This document shows positions 34,303 to 41,946 of a stretch of DNA of 51,204 nucleotides, one piece after another. The notes below the pieces were generated by a model. That model was not told the DNA's origin. It was given only the letters and a program-made list of their open reading frames with translations, and did not search any database. Numbering within the stretch: the stretch's first letter is position 1; every line of letters starts with the position of its first letter. Source of the stretch: Acidimicrobiaceae bacterium (GTDB lineage Bacteria; Actinomycetota; Acidimicrobiia; Acidimicrobiales; RAAP-2); NCBI GenBank assembly GCA_947456245.1, contig CANGPS010000012.1, positions 1-51,204 of the forward strand. The letters run 5' to 3'. Both the position numbers and the translations under genes were made by a program.

Positions 34303-35700
34303 CTAGCGGGGGTCGATGGGGGTCAGGATCCCGAAGGCATCCTCGAGCAGCTGGCCCACGGCGAGGCAGTCATCCTCTCGGAAGCGACGTCCGGTGACCT
34401 GGACCCCGGTGGGGAGGCCATCGGCCACGCCGGTCGGGACGCACACGGCAGGGATCCCGAGGAGGTTCTGCGGAAGGATGAAGCGCATCATCTCGAGGAC
34501 CGCCATCGATGCCTCGGTCGACGAGATGTCGAATCCGTGGGCGAAGGGGCGCTGCGTCCAGGTCGGCCCGACGATGACGGGGTACTGCTCCATGAAGGTG
34601 GCCCACGCCACGGCGATCTCGAGTCGAAGCTGGTGCGTCGAGTGGATCGACTCAGTGGTCGGCTCGGGGAAGATGTCCGAGCCGGCGTCGAGGAACGACA
34701 GCGACTCGGGGGTGAGCGCCATCTCGAGGAGCGGGCGCATGTGTCCCAGATCGCCGTTCATCTGCATGGTCCAGGCCAGGTAGGCCTCCTCGAGCCTCGG
34801 CGGCTGCACCTCGTCGACCTGCCAACCTGCCGCCTCGAGCGCCCGCCCTGCGGCGCGCACGGCGTCCGAGATCCTCGGGTCGGTGGAGCCACCGTCCGGA
34901 TCGGGGACGATGGCGGCCCGCCGAGGTGTGGTCGGCCCGTCGAAGGGGGCGGCGATGCAGTAGGGGTCTCGAGGGTCAGTCCCGGCAAGCAGCTCGAACC
35001 CCTGTCGGACGTCGGCCACCCGGCGGGCCAGCACGCCCTGGGCAAGCATGAGCTGCTCGGCCATCAGCGCGGTTCCGGGCATGGTGGTCGTGGCGTAGGG
35101 GATGCGCTGGGCGCTGGGCTTGATCGACGCGATCCCGCAGGCGTAGGCCGGGTTGCGCAGGGAGCCACCGATGTCGTTGCCGAGGCCGATGGGGCTCATG
35201 CCCGCAGCGATGGCCGAGGCCTCGCCGCCGCTCGAGCCGGCGACGGTGACCTCGGGGTCCCAGGGGTTCCGGGTCAGTCCATAGGTAGCGGAGTGGGTGT
35301 GGACCCGGAGACCGAGCTCGGGCATGTTGGTTCGGGCGAACGGGATCGCGCCGGCGGCACGCATCCGGGCGACGGCCGGCGCATCGGCGGTGGCGACCAC
35401 CTCTGCGAGCAGGGGGATGCCCTGGGTCGACACGTCACCGACGACGTCGATGTTGTCCTTGACGGTGAAGGGCACCCCGTGCAGCGGGCCGAGCTTCTCG
35501 CCGGCAGCCACCGCTCGATCGGCGTCGGCGGCCGCGGTCCGTGCCTCGTCCTCGAGCACGCGCACCACCGCGTTGAGCGAGCCGTTGACCTCGGCGATGC
35601 GCCCGAGGTGCGACTCGAGCACCTCGGTGGCGCTCACCTCTCGGCTGGCGATCAGTGCGGCGAGTTCTCCTGCCGACCGTGTCCAGAGCTGCTCTGCCAT
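34303..35700 (-). CDS. Amidase (amidase-signature family)
   Basis: A 465-residue amide hydrolase of unknown substrate. The Ser-cisSer-Lys triad is visible: Lys81 in [12 protein letters not shown], Ser156 in [14 protein letters not shown], and the nucleophile Ser180 in [12 protein letters not shown]. No GatA context (gatC/gatB) is near, so it is probably a stand-alone catabolic amidase. ATG start with GGGGGAG 5 nt upstream. It is the first gene of a two-gene unit with the sulfatase, suggesting joint use of a sulfated or amidated substrate, which is inference. Confidence 0.9.
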   Translation of the reverse strand: MAEQLWTRSAGELAALIASREVSATEVLESHLGRIAEVNGSLNAVVRVLEDEARTAAADADRAVAAGEKLGPLHGVPFTVKDNIDVVGDVSTQGIPLLAEVVATADAPAVARMRAAGAIPFARTNMPELGLRVHTHSATYGLTRNPWDPEVTVAGSSGGEASAIAAGMSPIGLGNDIGGSLRNPAYACGIASIKPSAQRIPYATTTMPGTALMAEQLMLAQGVLARRVADVRQGFELLAGTDPRDPYCIAAPFDGPTTPRRAAIVPDPDGGSTDPRISDAVRAAGRALEAAGWQVDEVQPPRLEEAYLAWTMQMNGDLGHMRPLLEMALTPESLSFLDAGSDIFPEPTTESIHSTHQLRLEIAVAWATFMEQYPVIVGPTWTQRPFAHGFDISSTEASMAVLEMMRFILPQNLLGIPAVCVPTGVADGLPTGVQVTGRRFREDDCLAVGQLLEDAFGILTPIDPR

Positions 35701-35737
35701 CGTCTCCCCCTCAGGTGTGCTGACTTCCCCTATGAAA

Positions 35738-35775
35738 CACCAAGATCCGACGCCCGGGGACGTCGGATCTTGGTG
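35738..35775 (-). terminator. Terminator of tRNA-Lys
   Basis: Perfect 15-bp inverted repeat (35738-35752 with 35761-35775) around an 8-nt loop, followed on the minus strand by GTTTCATA. It begins five bases after the tRNA CCA end. Confidence 0.85.
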
Positions 35776-35779
35776 ACTC

Positions 35780-35854
35780 TGGTGCGCCCCTCGGGATTCG
35801 AACCCGAAACCTGCGGATTAAGAGTCCGTTGCTCTGCCGTTGAGCTAGAGGCGC
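35780..35854 (-). tRNA. tRNA-Lys (anticodon CTT)
   Basis: Cloverleaf on the minus strand: acceptor GCGCCTC pairs with GGGGCGC (one G-U), anticodon loop CTCTTAA gives CTT, T arm CGGGTTCGAATCCCG, discriminator A. The CCA end is encoded. Confidence 0.96.
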
Positions 35855-35860
35855 GAGACG

Positions 35861-35866
35861 ACTCTA
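35861..35866 (-). promoter_or_regulatory. -10 element directly before tRNA-Lys (TAGAGT)
   Basis: On the minus strand TAGAGT ends only 6 nt before the first base of the mature tRNA, so transcription would begin at or next to the mature 5' end. Confidence 0.5.
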
Positions 35867-35893
35867 GCAAACGGTCCTGAGGGTGTGCGTCGC

Positions 35894-37318
35894 CTAGCGC
35901 TGCATGGCCTTGGTCTCGAGGAACTCCTCGAGCCCCCAGCGCCCGCGCTCGCGTCCGTTGCCGGACTGCTTGTAGCCACCGAAGGGTGCCGACGGGTTGA
36001 ACTGGCCGCCGTTGATGTCGACCTGGCCGGTGCGAAGCTTGCGTGCCACCTGCTCGGCGTGGGCGGCGTCGCCGGCCCACACGGAGCCGGCGAGTCCGTA
36101 CTGCGAGTCGTTGGCGATCTCGATGGCCTCGTCCTCGGAGTCGACCGGGATGATCACGAGGACCGGACCGAAGATCTCCTCACGGGCGATCGTCATGTCC
36201 CGGGTGACCTCAGAGAAGATCGTCGGCTGGACGTAGTAGCCGGTCTCGAGGCCCTCGGGGGCCTCGGGGCCGCCGATGAGGAGCTTGGCGCCCTCGTCGA
36301 TGCCGGTCGTGATGTAGCCGCGGACCCGGTCGCGCTGGATGGCGGAGACGAGCGGGCCGATCATGACGCCCTCGGTCTGCGGGTTGCCCGGGGGGAAGCC
36401 CCCGGCGGCGGCCACGGCGACGGCCTCGACCTCGTCGAGCTTCGAGCGAGGGACGATCATGCGGGTCAGCGCCGAGCAGGTCTGGCCGGAGTTGAGGAAG
36501 CATCCGAAGACCCCGGTGCCCACGGCGGTGGCGATGTCAGCGTCCTCGAGGATGATGTTGGCCGACTTGCCACCGAGCTCGAGGTTGACACGCTTGACGG
36601 TCTCCGCTCCGGCGATCATCACCTTCTTGCCGGCGCCGGTCGAGCCCGTGAACGAGACAGCATCGACCTTCGGGTGCGAGGAGATCGCCTCGCCGACGAT
36701 CGGACCCACGCCGGTGACGAGGTTGAACACGCCAGCGGGGAGGCCGACCTCGTGGATCACCTCAGCGAGGATGAAGGCGTTGATGGGGGCGACCTCAGAG
36801 GGCTTGAGCACCACCGTGCAGCCGACGGCGAGGGCCGGGGCCACCTTGAGGGCGATCTGGTAGAGCGGGTAGTTCCAGGGGGTGATGGCGCCCACGACGC
36901 CGATCGGCTCACGCACCACGAGCGAGTTGCCGACCTCCTCCTCGAAGGGGAAGGCCTCCATGTGTCCCGCGAGGTCGGTGAACGCCTGGATTGGAAGACC
37001 GGCCTGCACGGGCACGGCGAGGCTGACGGGCATGCCGACCTCGTGGGTAATGAGCTCGCCGATCTCTGCCATGCGGGCGCCGAGGGCCTCGCCGATGCGG
37101 GTCATGTACTTGGCGCGCTCCTCGTTGGAGGTGGCGGCCCATGCCGGGAAGGCGGCGGCTGCTGCGGCGACGGCGCGGTCGACGTCCTCGGCCGTCCCGT
37201 CGGGGATGGTGGCCATGAGCTGCTCGGTGGCGGAGTCGAAGACCTCGAGCGTCCCGGTCCCGGTCGAGGCCACCCAGGCCCCGTCGATGTAGATCTTGTC
37301 TCGGACGTCGACGTCCAT
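35894..37318 (-). CDS. Aldehyde dehydrogenase family protein
   Basis: A 474-residue NAD(P)-dependent aldehyde dehydrogenase. Seen: [19 protein letters not shown] (oxyanion Asn), [12 protein letters not shown] cofactor loop, the general-base Glu in [11 protein letters not shown], the catalytic Cys281 in [12 protein letters not shown], and [12 protein letters not shown]-type [12 protein letters not shown]. Closest to the broad betaine/gamma-aminobutyraldehyde-type group; substrate open. The ATG at 37318 has GGGAGGG 5 nt upstream; the longer frame to 37363 has no such site. It follows tRNA-Lys with no linked enzyme on its strand. Confidence 0.92.
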   Translation of the reverse strand: MDVDVRDKIYIDGAWVASTGTGTLEVFDSATEQLMATIPDGTAEDVDRAVAAAAAAFPAWAATSNEERAKYMTRIGEALGARMAEIGELITHEVGMPVSLAVPVQAGLPIQAFTDLAGHMEAFPFEEEVGNSLVVREPIGVVGAITPWNYPLYQIALKVAPALAVGCTVVLKPSEVAPINAFILAEVIHEVGLPAGVFNLVTGVGPIVGEAISSHPKVDAVSFTGSTGAGKKVMIAGAETVKRVNLELGGKSANIILEDADIATAVGTGVFGCFLNSGQTCSALTRMIVPRSKLDEVEAVAVAAAGGFPPGNPQTEGVMIGPLVSAIQRDRVRGYITTGIDEGAKLLIGGPEAPEGLETGYYVQPTIFSEVTRDMTIAREEIFGPVLVIIPVDSEDEAIEIANDSQYGLAGSVWAGDAAHAEQVARKLRTGQVDINGGQFNPSAPFGGYKQSGNGRERGRWGLEEFLETKAMQR

Positions 37319-37408
37319 GGTCCCTCCCTTGGGTGAGCGCCGCCAAGTGCGGCCATCGACCACAACCTACCCGCCGGGGGCTGCCCTCCGCTGCCCGGAG
37401 GGCGCCGC

Positions 37409-37414
37409 TACCGT
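37409..37414 (+). promoter_or_regulatory. Leaderless -10 element (TACCGT)
   Basis: TACCGT ends 6 nt before the GTG at 37421. Confidence 0.5.
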
Positions 37415-37420
37415 GGCCAC

Positions 37421-38278
37421 GTGGAGACGAGACGACTCGGCCGGACGGGCCACCGGTCCTCCGTGGCGATCCTCGGAGGAGCAATGTTCTGGGACGCTGA
37501 ACCGGACACCACGTGGGCGACCATGGAGCTTGCGCTCTCGGCCGGGATCAACCACATCGACGTGGCGCCGCAGTACGGACGGGCCGAGGAGCTGATGGGG
37601 CCGAGCATCGCCGCCCATCGCGACGAGCTCTTCGTGGCGGGCAAGACGCTGAGGCACAGCGGCGACGGGGTCCGAGCGCAGTTGGAGACCACCTTGGAGC
37701 GGCTGCGCTGTGACGTCCTCGATCTCTACCAGCTCCACGCCGTGACGGACCTCGACGAGCTCGATCGTCGCACCGAGGCCGTCGAGGTGCTCCTCAAGGC
37801 GCGAGACGAGGGCCTGGTGCGGGCGGTGGGGATCACCGGCCACAACATGACGACGCCGCTCGCGCAGCTCGAGGCGATCCGCCGACACGATCTCGACACG
37901 GTGATGCTGCCCATCAACCCGAGGGTCCTGGCCGACTCGGCGTATGCGAGGGATCTCGACGCCCTGCTCGAGGAGGCCACCACCCGGGATCTCGGCATCA
38001 TGGCCATCAAGGCCGTGGCTGCACGACCGTGGGGCGAGCGGCCACCCACGATGTCGACGTGGTACGAGCCGTACACCGACCCTGGAGCGTTGCGTCGGGG
38101 GATCGAGGTGGCGCTTGGCACCCCGGGCGTCGCCGCGCTGTGCACCCCTGGTGAGGTCGAGCTGCTGCCTGCGGTGCTCTCAGCGATCGCCGAGGCTCGC
38201 CCGCAGAGCGAGTCCGAGCGCCGAGCCGCCATCGCTGTGTGCCGCGACGAGGCGCTGATCTTCCCGATCCCGGCGTGA
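37421..38278 (+). CDS. Aldo/keto reductase
   Basis: A 285-residue NADPH-type oxidoreductase of the aldo/keto reductase fold. The family tetrad is present: Asp in INHIDVAPQYG with the Tyr six residues on, Lys in LFVAGKT, and His in YQLHAVTD. The N-terminus RRLGRTGHRSSVAILGGAMFW is typical. Slightly shorter than the usual ~320 residues, and the usual C-terminal cofactor loop is reduced (CTPGEVELLPAVL). Leaderless GTG start. The next gene overlaps its stop (GTGA), so they are translated as a unit. Confidence 0.88.
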   Translation: METRRLGRTGHRSSVAILGGAMFWDAEPDTTWATMELALSAGINHIDVAPQYGRAEELMGPSIAAHRDELFVAGKTLRHSGDGVRAQLETTLERLRCDVLDLYQLHAVTDLDELDRRTEAVEVLLKARDEGLVRAVGITGHNMTTPLAQLEAIRRHDLDTVMLPINPRVLADSAYARDLDALLEEATTRDLGIMAIKAVAARPWGERPPTMSTWYEPYTDPGALRRGIEVALGTPGVAALCTPGEVELLPAVLSAIAEARPQSESERRAAIAVCRDEALIFPIPA

Positions 38279-38685
38279 GGAGGCCAGGGCCGCTCGGCCA
38301 TCTGGCGGTCTACGGGACCCTCCAGTTCCCAGAGATCCTGCTCTCGCTGCTCGGCCGGGTGCCCGCGATGGAGCCAGGCATGATCGTCGATCACGAGGCG
38401 CGACGCCTCCCAGGGGTGAGCTTTCCCGGTCTGGTGGCGGTGCCAGGCGGGAACGCCCCGGCTCATGTCATCGTCGACCTCAGCACGGAGGAGTGGGAGA
38501 TCCTCGACGCCTACGAGGACGACTTCTACTCCCTGGTCGATGTGGTGGTGCGGATCGACGGGGTCCTTGAGGTCCCCGCAGTGTCCTACGCCGTTCCGGC
38601 CTCGATGGCGTCGGCCTCGGTCTGGACGCCAGCATGGTTCGCCGCTGAGCACCTCGAGACCTTCCTCGGCGAGATGTCCGGCTGA
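38275..38685 (+). CDS. Gamma-glutamylcyclotransferase-like (AIG2-like) protein
   Basis: A 136-residue protein of the GGCT/AIG2 fold. The phosphate-loop-like motif HLAVYGTLQFP is near the N-terminus and the candidate catalytic Glu81 is in LDAYEDDFYSLVDV, as in GGCT enzymes that release 5-oxoproline. Whether it is a cyclotransferase or another amine-handling member cannot be said. The GTG at 38275 overlaps the aldo/keto reductase stop; a longer frame from 38239 would overlap further and is not needed. Confidence 0.8.
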   Translation: MRRPGPLGHLAVYGTLQFPEILLSLLGRVPAMEPGMIVDHEARRLPGVSFPGLVAVPGGNAPAHVIVDLSTEEWEILDAYEDDFYSLVDVVVRIDGVLEVPAVSYAVPASMASASVWTPAWFAAEHLETFLGEMSG

Positions 38686-38698
38686 CGGACCGTCCTTG

Positions 38699-39643
38699 CT
38701 AGGGCGCCACGATGTTCGCCGGCGTCTCACCGGCGAGGACAGCCAGGACGCCGGCGCAGGCAAGGTCGCACATGGCACGCCGAACAGCGACCGTCGCTGA
38801 GCCTATGTGGGGAAGCAGCGTGCATCCAGGGGCCTCGAGCAGCCGAGGGTTCACGTGTGGCTCCCCGTCGAACACGTCGAGGCCGGCTCCGGCGATGCGA
38901 CCGGCGAACAACGCGTCGGCGAGCGCCTCCTCGTCGAGGACAGGGCCCCGGGCCGTGTTGATGACGACGGCTCCGCTCGGCAGGGCGGCGAGGACCTCTC
39001 CGTCGATGAGGTGGTGGGTGTCGGCCGAGGACGGGACGTGGATGCTCAGGACATCGGAGCGGGCTGCCAGGCCGAGCAGCGATGCGGTCCATCCGGAGAG
39101 GCCGGTGTCGCTTCGGGTGTGGTGCAGCACCGTCGCGTCGAAGCCCTCGAGGCGCCTCGCGACGGCCTGGCCGATCCGTCCGTAGCCGACGAGCCCGACG
39201 GTGGCTCCGGTCAGGTCCTGGCCGAGGTGATCGCCGAGGGACCACCCGGCCCAGCGACCAGCCCGAAGGTCGGCCTCGGCGGCCGAGGCGCCGCGCCTGG
39301 TGGAGAGCATGAGCAGGAGCGCGATGTCGGCCGTGGCGGCATCGAGGACCCCGGGGGTGTTGACGATGGTCACGCCGGCGGCCGCCGCCGCCTCTCGATC
39401 GATGTTGTCGACGCCGACAGCGACGTTGCCGACGACCTTGAGCGTCGTGGTCTCGTGGAGCACCTGAGCGCTGATCCGGTCGGAGAGCAGGCACACGATG
39501 GCGTCGAACTGATCGGACGCCGCGATGAGGTCGGCAGCCGGCATCGGACCGTCGTCGTTCCGCTGGACCACCTCGTGGCCGCTGGCGCGCAGGCGGGTGT
39601 CGCCGCCAGCGACGAGCTTCTGGGTGACCAGGATCCGTGCCAT
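38699..39643 (-). CDS. D-isomer-specific 2-hydroxyacid dehydrogenase
   Basis: A 314-residue NAD(P)-dependent enzyme that interconverts 2-oxoacids and D-2-hydroxyacids. The Rossmann motif is GLVGYGRIGQAVARRL; the catalytic Arg is in NTARGPVLDEEALADAL, Glu in DVFDGEPHVN, and His in LLPHIGSATVAVR. Closest in pattern to glyoxylate/hydroxypyruvate reductases, a plausible neighbour of one-carbon and glycine metabolism, but the substrate is not proven. TAGGGT lies 9 nt before the ATG, so it may be near-leaderless. Divergent from the thioesterase gene. Confidence 0.88.
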   Translation of the reverse strand: MARILVTQKLVAGGDTRLRASGHEVVQRNDDGPMPAADLIAASDQFDAIVCLLSDRISAQVLHETTTLKVVGNVAVGVDNIDREAAAAAGVTIVNTPGVLDAATADIALLLMLSTRRGASAAEADLRAGRWAGWSLGDHLGQDLTGATVGLVGYGRIGQAVARRLEGFDATVLHHTRSDTGLSGWTASLLGLAARSDVLSIHVPSSADTHHLIDGEVLAALPSGAVVINTARGPVLDEEALADALFAGRIAGAGLDVFDGEPHVNPRLLEAPGCTLLPHIGSATVAVRRAMCDLACAGVLAVLAGETPANIVAP

Positions 39644-39687
39644 CGACGAGGGACCCTAGGGCGTCGGAGGGGTGCCCGGTTCCTCGC

Positions 39688-39693
39688 TACGAT
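39688..39693 (+). promoter_or_regulatory. Leaderless -10 element (TACGAT)
   Basis: TACGAT ends 8 nt before the GTG at 39702 and fixes that start over an in-frame upstream extension. Confidence 0.45.
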
Positions 39694-39701
39694 TCTGGCC
39701 C

Positions 39702-40556
39702 GTGACCGACCCCTCCACGTTGACGCTGCTCGAGGGCATCAGCGTCGCTGAGGTCCGGCCGGATGTGTTCCGGGCGGTCTACCCGCACTGGTGGGAGGGC
39801 GACCGGGTCTTCGGGGGCTTCGTGGTCGCCCAGGCCACGGCGGCGGCGCTCAGGACCGTGGATCGGCCCGAGGACCTCCACTCGCTGCACGGCTACTTCC
39901 TGCGCCCGGCCAAGCCGGGGGATGCCAGCGAGATCAGCGTGGATCGGGTCCGTGACGGCCGATCCTTCACCACGCGACGGACCTCGACCACCGTGCATGG
40001 GAAGGAGACCTTCGTGATGATGGCCTCGTTCCACGCTCCAGAAGAGGGCGAGGAGTACCAGCTCGCGGTGGCCGACGTCCCGAGGCCGACGGAACTTGCC
40101 GACCGAATCGAGGATGACGGACCGTTCGAGGTGATCGAGCTCGGACCGAGCGAGCAGTCCCCGGATGGGACCTATGCCTCCACGCGACGGGCCTGGATCC
40201 GCTGCGGGGTCGACCTCGGGTCCGACCCGGCCACCCACCTGGCGGCCGCCGCGTATGCCTCGGATATGACGCGGGCTGCCTTCCGGCCGGGATCTCTCGG
40301 CTCATGGGGCGAGCACATCGATGCCAGCCTGGATCACAGCGTCTGGTTCCACGCCCTGCCCGACATGTGCTCGTGGCACCTCTTCGACCTCCACACCGTG
40401 GTCACCGGATCGGGACGGTCGTACATGCGTGGCTCGCTCGCCGACGAGGACGGGGCGCTCGTGTTCTCGATGGCACAGGAGATCCTGATCCGCCGCATCG
40501 CCGGCGCGACCGCGGTCCACTTCGAGGACCCGGAGCACCGACCGACCAGCCCCTGA
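39702..40556 (+). CDS. tesB: Acyl-CoA thioesterase II (TesB type)
   Basis: A 284-residue double-hotdog thioesterase that releases CoA from acyl-CoA. Seen: the first hotdog with VYPHWWEGDRVFGGFVVAQA and LHGYFLRPAKPGD, then RDGRSFTTRRTSTTVHGKETF, and in the second DHSVWFHALPDMCSWHLFD and SGRSYMRGSLADEDGALVFSMAQE (cut here in parts: RSYMRGSL, then LVFSMAQE). The Asp-Thr/Ser-Gln catalytic set of TesB is represented by these segments. Cytosolic; exact chain-length preference unknown. Single gene. Confidence 0.9.
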   Translation: MTDPSTLTLLEGISVAEVRPDVFRAVYPHWWEGDRVFGGFVVAQATAAALRTVDRPEDLHSLHGYFLRPAKPGDASEISVDRVRDGRSFTTRRTSTTVHGKETFVMMASFHAPEEGEEYQLAVADVPRPTELADRIEDDGPFEVIELGPSEQSPDGTYASTRRAWIRCGVDLGSDPATHLAAAAYASDMTRAAFRPGSLGSWGEHIDASLDHSVWFHALPDMCSWHLFDLHTVVTGSGRSYMRGSLADEDGALVFSMAQEILIRRIAGATAVHFEDPEHRPTSP

Positions 40557-40584
40557 GCACCCCCTCGCCGAACGGTCAGGCTGG

Positions 40585-40590
40585 TACGTT
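40585..40590 (+). promoter_or_regulatory. Extended -10 (TGGTACGTT) of the Liv-type operon
   Basis: TG-G-TACGTT forms an extended -10 about 36 nt before the start codon. Transcription would begin near 40597, giving a leader with a strong GGAGGAGGG ribosome site. Confidence 0.4.
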
Positions 40591-40625
40591 TCGACCAAGC
40601 GCATGACCGGTGCTGGAGGAGGGCG

Positions 40626-41945
40626 ATGGCACGTCGGGCGAGGCGGTCTCTGTGGCAGGTGGTGGCGATGTCTGCTGCGACGACGCTGCTGGCATCCTGC
40701 GCCAACGCCCCGGACCAGGCAACGGTCGTGGCGGGGTCCGCGCCGGGGCTCACCTCGACCCAGGTCTCGGTCGGCGCGCTCGCCACGATGTCCGGTCCCA
40801 TCGCTGCCGACTTCGCGCCGATCGTCTCAGGCGTGCGGGCCTATCTGGCGTGGACCAACGCCCACGGGGGCGTGGCTGGCCGACAGGTGGTCCTCACCCA
40901 TGTGGCTGATGATGGGGGCAGCCCCTCGAGCAACGCCGTGCAGGCGAGGACCCTCGTCCAGCAGGACCATGTGTTCGCCGTCGTGGGGGTGGCCACGGCG
41001 TTCTTCACCGGCGCGAGCTACCTCGCCCGCACCGCGACCCCCACGTTCGGCTACGCGCTCCAGAACGAGTGGTCCGGTCCGGCCAACCTCTTCGCTGCCT
41101 ACGGTTCGGCCATCGACTTCTCGACCCTCGGTCCCCAGATCGCATACCTGGCCCATCAGGTCCACTCGCGGTCGCTCGCCCTGATGGCCTATGACGTCCC
41201 GCAGTCCGCCGGGGTCTGCGCAGCCGCAAAGCCCGCCCTGGCCCGGCTGGGGCTCTCGATCGGCTACCAGGACCTCAGCGTCCCATACGGCGGCGACGTG
41301 AGCTCCGACGTGCTGCGCATGAAGCAGGCGGGCGTCGATCTCGTGGTGTCGTGCATGGACGTCACCGGGAACGTCCAGCTGTCGCGGACGATGGGGCAGA
41401 ACGGGATGACCGGCGAGTCTCAGCTGTGGCTCGATGGCTACAACAGCTCGACCCTCACCTCGTATGCGCCGTTGATGCGCAACACCTACTTCGTCGTCCA
41501 GCACGTGCCGTTCGAGGCGGCGACGGAGATGCCCGGCGCCTTCCCTGGCCTCGGCGACTACCTGGCGGCGATGCGGCGGTACGCGCCCCGGGACGTCCGC
41601 AGCGAGGTGGCGATGGAGGGATGGCTCAGCGCCGCCACCTTCGTCGCAGGGCTGCGGGCGGCGGGTCCGCACCCGACCCAGGCGTCCGTGGTCGCTGCGA
41701 TCAACCACCTCGCGTCCTTCACCGGCGGAGGGCTCATGACGCCGGTGAACTGGAGGGTGGCGCACACCGTCATCACGCCGCCCTCGTGCGAGTCGTTCGT
41801 CCGCACGGCGACGTCGCGCGGCGGCCGACCTGAGTTCCGCGTGGCCTTCGCCCATGGTTCGCACATCTGGATCTGCTTCCCGACCACCGGGCCCATCGAT
41901 CTCGACCACCCCGTCGCCCCTCCGGCCGGTTCCCCGGGGTCCTGA
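40626..41945 (+). CDS. Branched-chain amino acid-type ABC substrate-binding lipoprotein
   Basis: A 439-residue periplasmic-binding-fold (type 1) protein. The N-terminal signal ends in a lipobox LLASC with Cys25, so it is lipid-anchored outside the membrane. The mature part has the Leu/Ile/Val-binding-protein pattern: VSVGALATMSGPIAADFA, GVAGRQVVLTHVADDGGSPSS, and VFAVVGVATAFF. First gene of an operon encoding permease and two ATPases. The ligand could be branched-chain amino acids, other amides or short-chain acids; the family is broad. ATG start with GGAGGAGGG directly upstream. Confidence 0.88.
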   Translation: MARRARRSLWQVVAMSAATTLLASCANAPDQATVVAGSAPGLTSTQVSVGALATMSGPIAADFAPIVSGVRAYLAWTNAHGGVAGRQVVLTHVADDGGSPSSNAVQARTLVQQDHVFAVVGVATAFFTGASYLARTATPTFGYALQNEWSGPANLFAAYGSAIDFSTLGPQIAYLAHQVHSRSLALMAYDVPQSAGVCAAAKPALARLGLSIGYQDLSVPYGGDVSSDVLRMKQAGVDLVVSCMDVTGNVQLSRTMGQNGMTGESQLWLDGYNSSTLTSYAPLMRNTYFVVQHVPFEAATEMPGAFPGLGDYLAAMRRYAPRDVRSEVAMEGWLSAATFVAGLRAAGPHPTQASVVAAINHLASFTGGGLMTPVNWRVAHTVITPPSCESFVRTATSRGGRPEFRVAFAHGSHIWICFPTTGPIDLDHPVAPPAGSPGS

Positions 41946-41946
41946 G

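Noticed and set aside
34132-35880. A 582-codon plus-strand frame
   Set aside because: Antisense to the amidase and running through tRNA-Lys. Its repetitive Gly/Asp/Val/His composition is that of a shadow frame.
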